Assembly: GCA_024803745.1 (NCBI GenBank) | Contig: JANJXV010000196.1 | Span: 1,787,675-1,851,674 of the forward strand | Origin: Megascapheus bottae | Taxonomy: Eukaryota > Chordata > Mammalia > Rodentia > Geomyidae | Length of the DNA: 64,000 nucleotides | Direction of reading: 5' to 3' | Shown here: positions 52,562 to 64,000 of the stretch, in pieces | Position numbering within the stretch: the stretch's first letter is position 1 | Layout: every line of letters starts with the position of its first letter | Notes under the pieces: generated by a model | Database searches by the model: none | The model's input: the letters and a program-made list of their open reading frames with translations, nothing else | Told to the model about the DNA's origin: nothing | Translations under genes and position numbers: made by a program

Positions 52562-55500
52562 ACACTCCTCACCTCCTCATCCCCTCACCTCCTCACCTCC
52601 TCACCTCCTCACCTCCTCTCCTCGTCATCCCCTCACCTCCTCATCCCTTCACCTCCTCATCCCCTCACCTCCTCACCTCCTCATCCCCTCACCTCCTCAC
52701 CTCCTCACCCCCTCACTTCCTCACCTCCTCATCCCCTCACCTCCTCACCTCCTCACCTCCTCACCTCCTCACCTCCTCACCTCCTCAACACCTCACCTCC
52801 TCATCCCCTCACCTCCTCACCTCCTCATCCCCTCACCTCCTCACCTCCTCACCTCCTCACCTCCTCACCTCCTCATCCCCTCACCTCCTCACCTCCTCAC
52901 CTCCTCACCTCCTCATCCCCTCACCTCCTCACCTCCTCACCTCCTCAACACCTCACCTCCTCATCCCCTCACCTCCTCACCTCCTCATCCCCTCACCTCC
53001 TCACCTCCTCACCTCCTCATCCCCTCACCTCCTCACCTCCTCACCTCCTCAACACCTCACCTCCTCATCCCCTCACCTCCTCACCTCCTCACCTCCTCAT
53101 CCCCTCACCTCCTCACCTCCTCACCTCCTCAACACCTCACCTCCTCATCCCCTCACCTCCTCACCTCCTCACCTCCTCATCCCCTCACCTCCTCACCTCC
53201 TCAAATCCTCACCTCCTCATCCCCTCACCTCCTCACCTCCTCACCTCCTCAACACCTCACCTCCTCATCCCCTCACCTCCTCACCTCCTCATCCCCTCAC
53301 CTCCTCACCTCCTCACCTCCTCACCTCCTCATCCCCTCACCTCCTCACCTCCACACCCCCTCACTTCCTCACCTCCTCATCCCCTCACCTCCTCACCTCC
53401 TCATCCCATCACCTCCTCACCTCCTCATCCCCTCACCTCCTCACCTCCTCACCTCCTCATCCCCTCACCTCCTCACCTCCTCATCCCCACACCTCCTCAC
53501 CTCCTCACCTCCTCATCCCCTCACCTCCTCACCTCCTCACCTCCTCACCTCCTCACCTCCTCAACACCTCACCTCCTCACCTCCTCACCTCCTCAACACC
53601 TCACCTCCTCACCTCCTCACCTCCTCACCTCCTCACCTCCTCATCCCCTCACCTCCTCACCTCCTCATCCCCTCACCTCCTCATCCCCACTCCTCATCCC
53701 CTCACCTCCGAACCTCCTCACCTCCTCATCCCCTCACCTCCTCACCTCCTCACCTCCAAATCCCCTCACCTCCTCACCTCCTCACCTCCTCAACACCTCA
53801 CCTCCTCACCTCCTCACCTCCTCACCTCCTCAACACCTCACCTCCTCACCTCCTCACCTCCTCACCTCCTCACCTCACCTCCTCATCCCCTCACCTCCTC
53901 ACCTCCTCACCTCCTCATCCCCTCACCTCCTCACCTCCTCACCTCCTCAACACCTCACATCCTCATCCCGACTCCTCATCCCCTCACCTCCTCACCTCCT
54001 CACCTCCTCACCTCCTCACCTCCTCACCTCCTCATCCCCTCACCTCCTCACCTCCTCACCTCCTCATCCCCTCACCTCCTCATCCCCACTCCTCATCCCC
54101 TCACCTCCTCACCTCCTCACCTCCTCATCCCCTCACCTCCTCACCTCCTCATCCCCTCACCTCCTCACCTCCTCACCTCCTCACCTCCTCACCTCCTCAC
54201 TTCCTCACCTCCTCACCTCCTCATCCCCTCATCTCCTCACCTCCTCACCTCCTCACCTCCTCACCTCACCTCCTCATCCCCTCACCTCCTCACCTCCTCA
54301 CCTCCTCACCTCCTCACCTCCTCATCTCCTCACCTCCTCATCCCCTCACCTCCTCACCTCCTCACCTCCTCACCTCCTCACCTCCTCACCTCCTCACCTC
54401 CTCATCCCCTGACCTACTCACCTCCTCAACACCTCACCTCCTCATCCCCACTCCTCATCCCCTCACCTCCTCACCTCCTCACCTCCTCATCCCCTCACCT
54501 CCTCATCCCCTCACCTCCTCACCTCCTCACCTCCTCACCTCCTCATCCCCTCACCTCCTCACCTCCTCATCCCCTCACCTCCTCACCTCCTCATCCCCTC
54601 ACCTCCTCACCTCCTCATCCCCTCACCTCCTCACCTCCTCACCTCCTCATCCCCTCACCTCCTCACCTCCTCACCTCCTCACCTCCTCACCTCCTCATCC
54701 CCTCACCTCCACACCTCCTCACCTCCTCACCTCCTCATCCCCTCACCTCCTCACCTCCTCACCTCCTCATCCCCTCACCTCCTCACCTCCTCATCCCCTC
54801 ACCTCCTCACCTCCTCACCTCCTCACCTCCTCACCTCCTCACCTCCTCACCTCCTCACCTCCTCATCCCCTGACCTACTCACCTCCTCAACACCTCACCT
54901 CCTCATCCCCACTCCTCATCCCCTCACCTCCTCACCTCCTCACCTCCTCATCCCCTCACCTCCTCATCCCCTCACCTCCTCACCTCCTCACCTCCTCACC
55001 TCCTCATCCCCTCACCTCCTCACCTCCTCATCCCCTCACCTCCTCACCTCCTCATCCCCTCACCTCCTCACCTCCTCATCCCCTCACCTCCTCACCTCCT
55101 CACCTCCTCATCCCCTCACCTCCTCACCTCCTCACCTCCTCACCTCCTCACCTCCTCATCCCCTCACCTCCTCACCTCCTCACCTCCTCACCTCCTCACC
55201 TCCTCATCCCCTCACCTCCTCACCTCCTCACCTCCTCACTCCTCACCTCCTCACCCCCTCACTTCCTCACCTCCTCATCCCCTCACCTCCTCACCTCCTC
55301 ACCTCCTCACCTCCTCACCTCCTCAACACCTCACCTCCTCATCCCCTCACCTCCTCACCTCCTCATCCCCTCACCTCCTCACCTCCTCACCTCCTCACCT
55401 CCTCATCCCCTCACCTCCTCACCTCCTCACCTCCTCACCTCCTCATCCCCTCACCTCCTCACCTCCTCACCTCCTCAACACCTCACCTCCTCATCCCCTC

Positions 55501-58500
55501 ACCTCCTCACCTCCTCATCCCCTCACCTCCTCACCTCCTCATCCCCTCACCTCCTCACTTCCTCACCTCCTCAACACCTCACCTCCTCATCCCCTCACCT
55601 CCTCACCTCCTCACCTCCTCATCCCCTCACCTCCTCACCTCCTCAAATCCTCACCTCCTCATCCCCTCACCTCCTCACCTCCTCACCTCCTCACCTCCTC
55701 AACACCTCACCTCCTCATCCCCTCACCTCCTCACCTCCTCATCCCCTCACCTCCTCACCTCCTCACCTCCTCACCTCCTCACCTCCTCATCCCCTCACCT
55801 CCTCACCTCCACACCCCCTCACTTCCTCACCTCCTCATCCCCTCACCTCCTCACCTCCTCATCCCATCACCTCCTCACCTCCTCATCCCCTCACCTCCTC
55901 ACCTCCTCACCTCCTCATCCCCTCACCTCCTCACCTCCTCATCCCCTCACCTCCTCACCTCCTCACCTCCTCATCCCCTCACCTCCTCACCTCCTCACCT
56001 CCTCACCTCCTCACATCCTCACCTCCTCAACACCTCACCTCCTCACCTCCTCACCTCCTCAACACCTCACCTCCTCACCTCCTCACCTCCTCACCTCCTC
56101 ACCTCCTCATCCCCTCACCTCCTCACCTCCTCATCCCCTCACCTCCTCATCCCCACTCCTCATCCCCTCACCTCCTCACCTCCTCATCCCCTCACCTCCT
56201 CACCTCCAAATCCCCTCACCTCCTCACCTCCTCACCTCCTCAACACCTCACCTCCTCACCTCCTCACCTCCTCACCTCCTCACCTCCTCAACACCTCACC
56301 TCCTCACCTCCTCACCTCCTCACCTCCTCACCTCACCTCCTCATCCCCTCACCTCCTCACCTCCTCACCTCCTCATCCCCTCACCTCCTCACCTCCTCAC
56401 CTCCTCAACACCTCACATCCTCATCCCGACTCCTCATCCCCTCACCTCCTCACCTCCTCACCTCCTCACCTCCTCACCTCCTCACCTCCTCATCCCCTCA
56501 CCTCCTCACCTCCTCACCTCCTCATCCCCTCACCTCCTCATCCCCACTCCTCATCCCCTCACCTCCTCACCTCCTCACCTCCTCATCCCCTCACCTCCTC
56601 ACCTCCTCATCCCCTCACCTCCTCACCTCCTCACCTCCTCACCTCCTCACCTCCTCACTTCCTCACCTCCTCACCTCCTCATCCCCTCATCTCCTCACCT
56701 CCTCACCTCCTCACCTCCTCACCTCACCTCCTCATCCCCCTCACCTCCTCACCTCCTCACCTCCTCACCTCCTCATCTCCTCACCTCCTCACCTCCTCAC
56801 CTCCTCACCTCCTCACCTCCTCACCTCCTCATCCCCTGACCTACTCACCTCCTCAACACCTCACCTCCTCATCCCCACTCCTCATCCCCTCACCTCCTCA
56901 CCTCCTCACCTCCTCATCCCCTCACCTCCTCACCTCCTCACCTCCTCACCTCCTCATCCCCTCACCTCCTCACCTCCTCATCCCCTCACCTCCTCACCTC
57001 CTCATCCCCTCACCTCCTCACCTCCTCATCCCCTCACCTCCTCACCTCCTCATCCCCTCACCTCCTCACCTCCTCACCTCCTCAGTTCCTCACCTCCTCA
57101 TCCCCTCACCTCATCACCTCCTCACCTCCTCACCTCCTCACCTCCTCATCCCCTCACCTCCTCACCTCCTCACCTCCTCAGCTCCTCACCTCCTCACCTC
57201 CTCATCCCCTCACCTCCTCACCTCCTCACCTCCTCACCTCCTCATCCCCTCACCTCCTCACCTCCTCATCCCCTCACCTCCTCACCTCCTCACCTCCTCA
57301 TCCCCTCACCTCCTCACCTCCTCATCCCCTCACCTCCTCATCCCCACTCCTCATCCCCTCACCTCCTCACCTCCTCATCCCCTCACCTCCTCATCCCCAC
57401 TCCTCATCCCCTCACCTCCTCACCTCCTCATCCTCCTCATCCCCTCACCCTCCTCACCTCCTCACCTCCTCATCCCCTCACCTCCTCACCTCCTCATCCC
57501 CTCACCTCCTCATCCCCACTCCTCATCCCCTCACCTCCTCACCTCCTCACCTCCTCATCCCCTCACCTCCTCACCTCCTCACCTCCTCATCCCCTCACCT
57601 CCTCACCTCCTCACCTCCTCACCTCCTCACCTCCTCACCTCCTCATCCCCTCACCTCCTCACCTCCTCACCTCCTCATCCCCTCACGTCCTCACCTCCTC
57701 ACCTCCTCATCCCCTGACCTCCTCACCTCCTCATCCCCTCACCTCCTCACCTCCTCACCTCCTCATCCCCTCACCTCCTCACCTCCTCACCTCCTCATCC
57801 CCTCACCTCCTCACCTCCTCATCCCCTCACCTCCTCACCTCCTCACCTCCTCATCCTCTCACCTCCTCACCTCTTCACCTCCTCATCCCCTCACCTCTTC
57901 ACCTCCTCACCTCCTCATCCCCTCACCTCCTCACCTCCTCACCTCCACATCCCCTCACCTCCTCACCTCCTAACCTCCTCATCCCCTCACCTCCTCACCT
58001 CTTCATCCCCTCACCTCCTCACCTCCTCACCTCCTCACCTCCTCATCCCCTCACCTCCTCACCTCCTCATCCCCTCACCTCTTCACCTCCTCATCCCCTC
58101 ACCTCCTCACCTCCTCACCTCCTCAACACCTCACCTCCTCACCTCCTCATCCCCTCACATCCTCACCTCCTCAATACCTCACCTCCTCACCTCCTCATCC
58201 TCATCCCCTCACCTCCTCACCTCCTCACCTCATCCCCTCACCTCCTCACCTCCTCACCTCCTCATCCCCTCACCTCCTCACCTCCTCACCTCCTCACCTG
58301 CTCACCTCCTCATCCCCTCACTTCCTCACCTCCTCATCCCCTCACCTCCTCACCTCCTCACCTCCTCATCCCCTCACCTCCTCACCTCCTCACCTCCTCA
58401 ACACTTCACCTCCTCACCTCCTCATCCCCTCACCTCCTCACCTCCTCAATACCTCACCTCCTCACCTCCTCATCCTCATCCCCCACCTCCTCACCTCCTC

Positions 58501-61500
58501 ACCTCCTCATTCCCTCACCTCCTCACCTCCTCACCTCCTCACCTCCTCACCTCCTCACCTGCTCACCTTCTCATCCCCTCACCTCCTCACCTCCTCACCT
58601 CCTCACCTCCTCACCTCCTCACCTCTTCATCCCCTCACCTCCGCACCTCCTCACCTCCTCACTTCCTAACCTCCTCACTTCCTCACCTCCTCACCTCCTC
58701 ACTTCCTCACCTCCTCACCTCCTCACCTCCTCATCCCCTCACTCCTTACCTCCTCACCTCCTCAACACCTCACCTCCTCACCTCCTCACCTCCTCACCTC
58801 CTCACCTCCTCACCTCCTCAACACCTCACCTCCTCACCTCCTCACCTCCTCACCTCCTCACCTCCTCAACACCTCACCTCCTCACCTCCTCACCTCCTCA
58901 CCTCCTCAACACCTCACCTCCTCACCTCCTCACCTCCTCATCTCCTCATCCCCTCACCTCCTCACCTCCTCACCTCCTCACCTCCTCACCTCCTCAATAC
59001 CTCACCTCCTCACCTCCTCACCTCCTCACCTCCTCACCTCCTCATCCCCTCACCTCCTCACCTCCTCATCCCCTCACCTCCTCACCTCCTCACCTCCTCA
59101 ACACCTCACCTCCTCACCTCCTCACCTCCTCATCCCCTCAAATCCTCACCTCCTCATCCCCTCACCTCCTCACCTCCTCACCTCCTCACCTCCTCATCCC
59201 CTCACCTCCTCATCCCCTCACCTCCTCACCTCCTCACCTCCTCACCTCCTCATCCCCTCACCTCCTCACCTCCTCACCTCCTCAACACCTCACCTCCTCA
59301 CCTCCTCACCTCCTCACCTCCTCATCCCCTCACCTCCTCACCTCCTCACCTCCTCAACACCTCACCTCCTCACCTCCTCACCTCCTCATCCCCTCACCTC
59401 CTCACCTCCTCACCTCCTCAACACCTCACCTCCTCACCTCCTCACCTCCTCACCTCCTCACCTCCTCATCCCCTCACCTCCTCACCTCCTCAACACCTCA
59501 CCTCCTCACCTCCTCATCCCATCACCTCCTCACCTCCTCATCCCCTCACCTCCTCACCTCCTCATCCCCTCACCTCCTCACCTCCTCACCTCCTCACCTC
59601 CTCATCCCCTCACCTCCTCACCTCCTCACCTCCTCATCCCCTCACCTCCTCACCTCCTCACCTCCTCACCTCCTCACCTCCTCACCTCCTAATCCCCTCA
59701 CCTCCTCACCTCCTCACCTCCTCACCTCCTCACCTCCTCATCTCCTCACCTCCTCACCTCCTCACCTCCTCAACACATCACCTCCTCACCTCCTCACCTC
59801 CTCACCTCCTCATCCCCTCATCTCCTCACCTCCTCACCTCCTCATCCCCTCACCTCCTCATCTCCTCACCTCCTCACCTCCTCACCTCCTCAACACCTCA
59901 CCTCCTCACCTCCTCACCTCCTCATCCTCATCCCCTCACCTCCTCACCTCCTCACCTCATCCCCTCACCTCCTCACCTCCTCACCTCCTCATCCCCTCAC
60001 CTCCTCACCTCCTCACCTCCTCACCTGCTCACCTCCTCATCCCCTCACTTCCTCACCTCCTCATCCCCTCACCTCCTCACCTCCTCACCTCCTCACCTCC
60101 TCACCTCCTCACTTCCTCACCTCCTCACCTCCTCACCTCCTCATCCCCTCACCTCCTTACCTCCTCACCTCCTCAACACCTCACCTCCTCACCTCCTCAC
60201 CTCCTCACCTCCTCAACACCTCACCTCCTCACCTCCTCACCTCCTCATCTCCTCATCCCCTCACCTCCTCACCTCCTCACCTCCTCACCTCCTCACCTCC
60301 TCATCCTCATCCCCTCACTTCCTCACCTCCTCACCTCATCCCCTCACCTCCTCACCTCCTCACCTCCTCATCCCCTCACCTCCTCACCTCCTCACCTCCT
60401 CACCTGCTCACCTCCTCATCCCCTCACTTCCTCACCTCCTCATCCCCTCACCTCCTCACCTCCTCACCTCCTCATCCCCTCACCTCCTCACCTCCTCACC
60501 TCCTCAACACTTCACCTCCTCACCTCCTCATCCCCTCACCTCCTCACCTCCTCAATACCTCACCTCCTCACCTCCTCATCCTCATCCCCTCACCTCCTCA
60601 CCTCCTCACCTCCTCATTCCCTCACCTCCTCACCTCCTCACCTCCTCACCTCCTCACCTCCTCACCTCCTCATCCCCTCACCTCCTCACCTCCTCACCTC
60701 CTCACCTCCTCACCTCTTCATCCCCTCACCTCCGCACCTCCTCACCTCCTCACCTCCTAACCTCCTCACTTCCTCACCTCCTCACCTCCTCACCTCCTCA
60801 CTTCCTCACCTCCTCACCTCCTCATCCCCTCACCTCCTTAACTCCTCACCTCCTCAACACCTCACCTCCTCACCTCCTCACCTCCTCACCTCCTCACCTC
60901 CTCAACACCTCACCTCCTCACCTCCTCACCTCCTCACCTCCTCAACACCTCACCTCCTCACCTCCTCACCTCCTCAGCTCCTCAACACCTCACCTCCTCA
61001 CCTCCTCACCTCCTCACCTCCTCACCTCCTCATCCCCTCACCTCCTCAACTCCTCACCTCCTCACCTCCTCACCTCCTCAATACCTCACCTCCTCACCTC
61101 CTCACCTCCTCACCTCCTCATCCCCTCACCTCCTCACCTCCTCACCTCCTCATCCCCTCACCTCCTCACCTCCTCACCTCCTCAACACCTCACCTCCTCA
61201 CCTCCTCACCTCCTCATCCCCTCACCTCCTCACCTCCTCACCTCCTCAACACCTCACCTCCTCACCTCCTCACCTCCTCATCCCCTCAACTCCTCACCTC
61301 CTCATCCCCTCACCTCCTCACCTCCTCACCTCCTCATCCCCTCACCTCCTCATCCCCTCACCTCCTCACCTCCTCACCTCTTCACCTCCTCATCCCCTCA
61401 CCTCCTCACCTCCTCACCTCCTCAACACCTCACCTCCTCACCTCCTCACCTCCTCACCTCCTCATCCCCTCACCTCCTCACCTCCTCAACTCCTCAACAC

Positions 61501-64000
61501 CTCACCTCCTCACCTCCTCACTTCCTCACCTCCTCATCCCCTCACCTCCTCACCTCCTCACCTCCTCAACACTTCACCTCCTCACCTCCTCATCCCCTCA
61601 CCTCCTCACCTCCTCAATACCTCACCTCCTCACCTCCTCATCCTCATCCCCTCACCTCCTCACCTCCTCACCTCCTCATTCCCTCACCTCCTCACCTCCT
61701 CACCTCCTCACCTCCTCACCTCCTCACCTCCTCACCTCCTAACCTCCTCACTTCCTCACCTCCTCACCTCCTCACCTCCTCACTTCCTCACCTCCTCACC
61801 TCCTCACCTCCTCATCCCCTCACCTCCTTACCTCCTCACCTCCTCAACACCTCACCTCCTCACCTCCTCACCTCCTCACCTCCTCACCTCCTCACCTCCT
61901 CAACACCTCACCTCGTCACCTCCTCACCTCCTCACCTCCTCACCTCCTCAACACCTCACCTCCTCACCTCCTCACCTCCTCACCTCCTCAACACCTCACC
62001 TCCTCACCTCCTCACCTCCTCATCTCCTCATCCCCTCACCTCCTCACCTCCTCACCTCCTCACCTCCTCACCTCCTCAATACCTCACCTCCTCACCTCCT
62101 CACCTCCTCACCTCCTCATCCCCTCACCTCCTCACCTCCTCACCTCCTCATCCCCTCACCTCCTCACCTCCTCACCTCCTCAACACCTCACCTCCTCACC
62201 TCCTCACCTCCTCATCCCCTCAATTCCTCACCTCCTCATCCCCTCACCTCCTCACCTCCTCACCTCCTCACCTCCTCATCCCCTCACCTCCTCATCCCCT
62301 CACCTCCTCACCTCCTCACCTCCTCACCTCCTCATCCCCTCACCTCCTCACCTCCTCAACACCTCACCTCCTCACCTCCTCACCTCCTCACCTCCTCATC
62401 CCCTCACCTCCTCACCTCCTCACCTCCTCAACACCTCACCTCCTCACCTCCTCACCTCCTCATCCCCTCACCTCCTCACCTCCTCAACACCTCACCTCCT
62501 CACCTCCTCATCCCCTCACCTCCTCACCTCCTCAACACCTCACCTCCTCACCTCCTCACCTCCTCACCTCCTCATCCCCTCACCTCCTCACCTCCTCAAC
62601 ACCTCACCTCCTCACCTCCTCATCCCCTCACCTCCTCACCTCCTCATCCCCTCACCTCCTCACCTCCTCACCTCCTCATCCCCTCACCTCCTCACCTCCT
62701 CACCTCCTCACCTCCTCATCCCCTCACCTCCTCACCTCCTCACCTCCTCATCCCCTCACCTCCTCACCTCCTCACCTCCTCACCTCCTCACCTCCTTACC
62801 TCCTCACCTCCTAATCCCCTCACCTCCTCACCTCCTCACCTCCTCACCTCCTCACCTCCTCACCTCCTCACCTCCTCACCTCCTCATCCCCTCATCTCCT
62901 CACCTCCTCACCTCCTCATCCCCTCACCTCCTTACCTCCTCACCTCCTCAACACCTCACCTCCTCACCTCCTCACCTCCTCACCTCCTCACCTCCTCACC
63001 TCCTCAACACCTCACCTCCTCACCTCCTCACCTCCTCACCTCCTCAACACCTCACTTCCTCACCTCCTCACCTCCTCACCTCCTCAACACCTCACCTCCT
63101 CACCTCCTCAACTCCTCACCTCCTCACCTCCTCAACACCTCACCTCCTCACCTCCTCACCTCCTCACCTCCTCAACACCTCACTTCCTCACCTCCTCACC
63201 TCCTCACCTCCTCAACACCTCACCTCCTCACCTCCTCACCTCCTCACCTCCTCATCTCCTCATCCCCTCACCTCCTCACCTCCTCACCTCCTCACCTCCT
63301 CACCTCCTCAATACCTCACCTCCTCACCTCCTCACCTCCTCACCTCCTCATCCCCTCACCTCCTCACCTCCTCACCTCCTCATCCCCTCACCTCCTCACC
63401 TCCTCACCTCCTCAACACCTCACCTCCTCACCTCCTCACCTCCTCCTCCCCTCAACTCCTCACCTCCTCATCCCCTCACCTCCTCACCTCCTCACCTCCT
63501 CACCTCCTCATCCCCTCACCTCCTCATCCCCTCACCTCCTCACCTCCTCACCTCTTCACCTCGTCATCCCCTCACCTCTTCACCTCCTCACCTCCTCAAC
63601 ACCTCACCTCCTCACCTCCTCACCTCCTCACCTCCTCATCCCCTCACCTCCTCACCTCCTCAACTCCTCAACACCTCACCTCCTCACCTCCTCACCTCCT
63701 CACCTCCTCAACACCTCACCTCCTCACCTCCTCACCTCCTCACCTCCTCATCCCCTCACCTCCTCACCTCCTCAACACCTCACCTCCTCACCTCCTCATC
63801 CCCTCACTTCCTCACCTCCTCAACACCTCACGTCCTCACCTCCTCACCTCCTCACCTCCTCACCTCCTCACCCCCTCACCTTCTCATCCCCTCATTCCCT
63901 CACTCCTTATCCCCTCACCTCCTCACCTCCTCACCTCCTCACCTCCTCACCTCCTCATCCCCTCACTCCTCATCCCCTCACCTCCTCACCTCCTCACCTC
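52562..64000. repeat. Octamer satellite (ACCTCCTC/ATCCCCTC), over 11.4 kb, runs off the window
   Basis: An essentially uninterrupted tandem array of 8-bp units: ACCTCCTC (most common), ATCCCCTC and AACACCTC, with rare ACTTCCTC, AATACCTC and ATCCTC variants. About 1,430 units by length. Variant units recur in long-range blocks (offset 2458 bp for landmarks at 53351, 53403 and 53965; 461 bp for 54411/54872; 2091 bp for 58641/60732). It lies in the TRPM2 intron upstream of the TRP-helix exon. On the TRPM2 sense strand it reads GAGGAGGTGAGGAGGTGAGG. Open frames of 787 and 926 codons across its left part encode only SPPHLLTS-like octapeptides. Confidence 0.97.

Noticed and set aside
52049..54873. 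Two overlapping + strand open frames of 787 and 926 codons
   Set aside because: Translation is only an SPPHLLTS-type octapeptide periodicity from the 8-bp satellite (three units = eight codons) plus the 51-bp repeat. No start context, domain or splice support.

Overview
This is nuclear DNA from a mammal, almost certainly a rodent. It is GC-rich, has spliced genes with GT-AG (and one GC-AG) introns, and carries tRNA-derived (ID-type) and 7SL-derived (B1-type) SINEs. The SINEs look like the IDL/B1-dID families I associate with geomyoid rodents (kangaroo rats, pocket mice, pocket gophers). That lineage call is an inference; the rodent call is firmer. The gene order and orientation match the human 21q22.3 block TSPEAR - LRRC3 - TRPM2, seen here from the opposite strand.

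Layout. (1) 1-23.7 kb: the 3' ten coding exons of TSPEAR on the + strand, encoding 568 residues: most of the laminin-G/TSPN-like domain and all seven EAR repeats. The first exons lie upstream of the window. (2) 23.7-32.5 kb: TSPEAR 3' flank and the probable 3' UTR of LRRC3, which converges on TSPEAR tail to tail. (3) 32.5-34.4 kb: the single coding exon of LRRC3 (minus strand) and its very GC-rich promoter. (4) 34.4-38.5 kb: intergenic DNA with a 1.7 kb GT-rich minisatellite. (5) 38.5-64 kb: the 3' part of TRPM2 (minus strand): poly(A) signal, 3' UTR and twelve coding exons from the TRP helix to the C-terminal NUDT9-H domain. Upstream of the most 5' visible exon the intron turns into an octamer satellite that fills the last 11.4 kb and runs off the window.

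The striking property is the density of tandem repeats. About twenty separate minisatellites, each with its own unit (8 to about 51 bp), make up roughly 30 of 64 kb by my hand tally. They fill introns and flanks but leave the exons intact. Several are arrays of recognisable short signals: NF-Y (CCAAT) boxes, NR5A/ERR half-sites (YCAAGGYCA), decayed CRE sites (TGACGTCA), GC boxes, G-quadruplex tracts, and 5' splice-site-like GAGGTGAGG in TRPM2 sense orientation. All very long open frames in this window fall in these arrays, which lack stop codons in one or more frames. None is supported as a protein.

The three genes are not a functional pathway. TSPEAR is a secreted EAR-repeat protein of hair follicle, tooth and inner ear. 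LRRC3 is a small single-pass leucine-rich-repeat membrane protein. TRPM2 is an ADP-ribose-gated cation channel. Their adjacency is conserved synteny.
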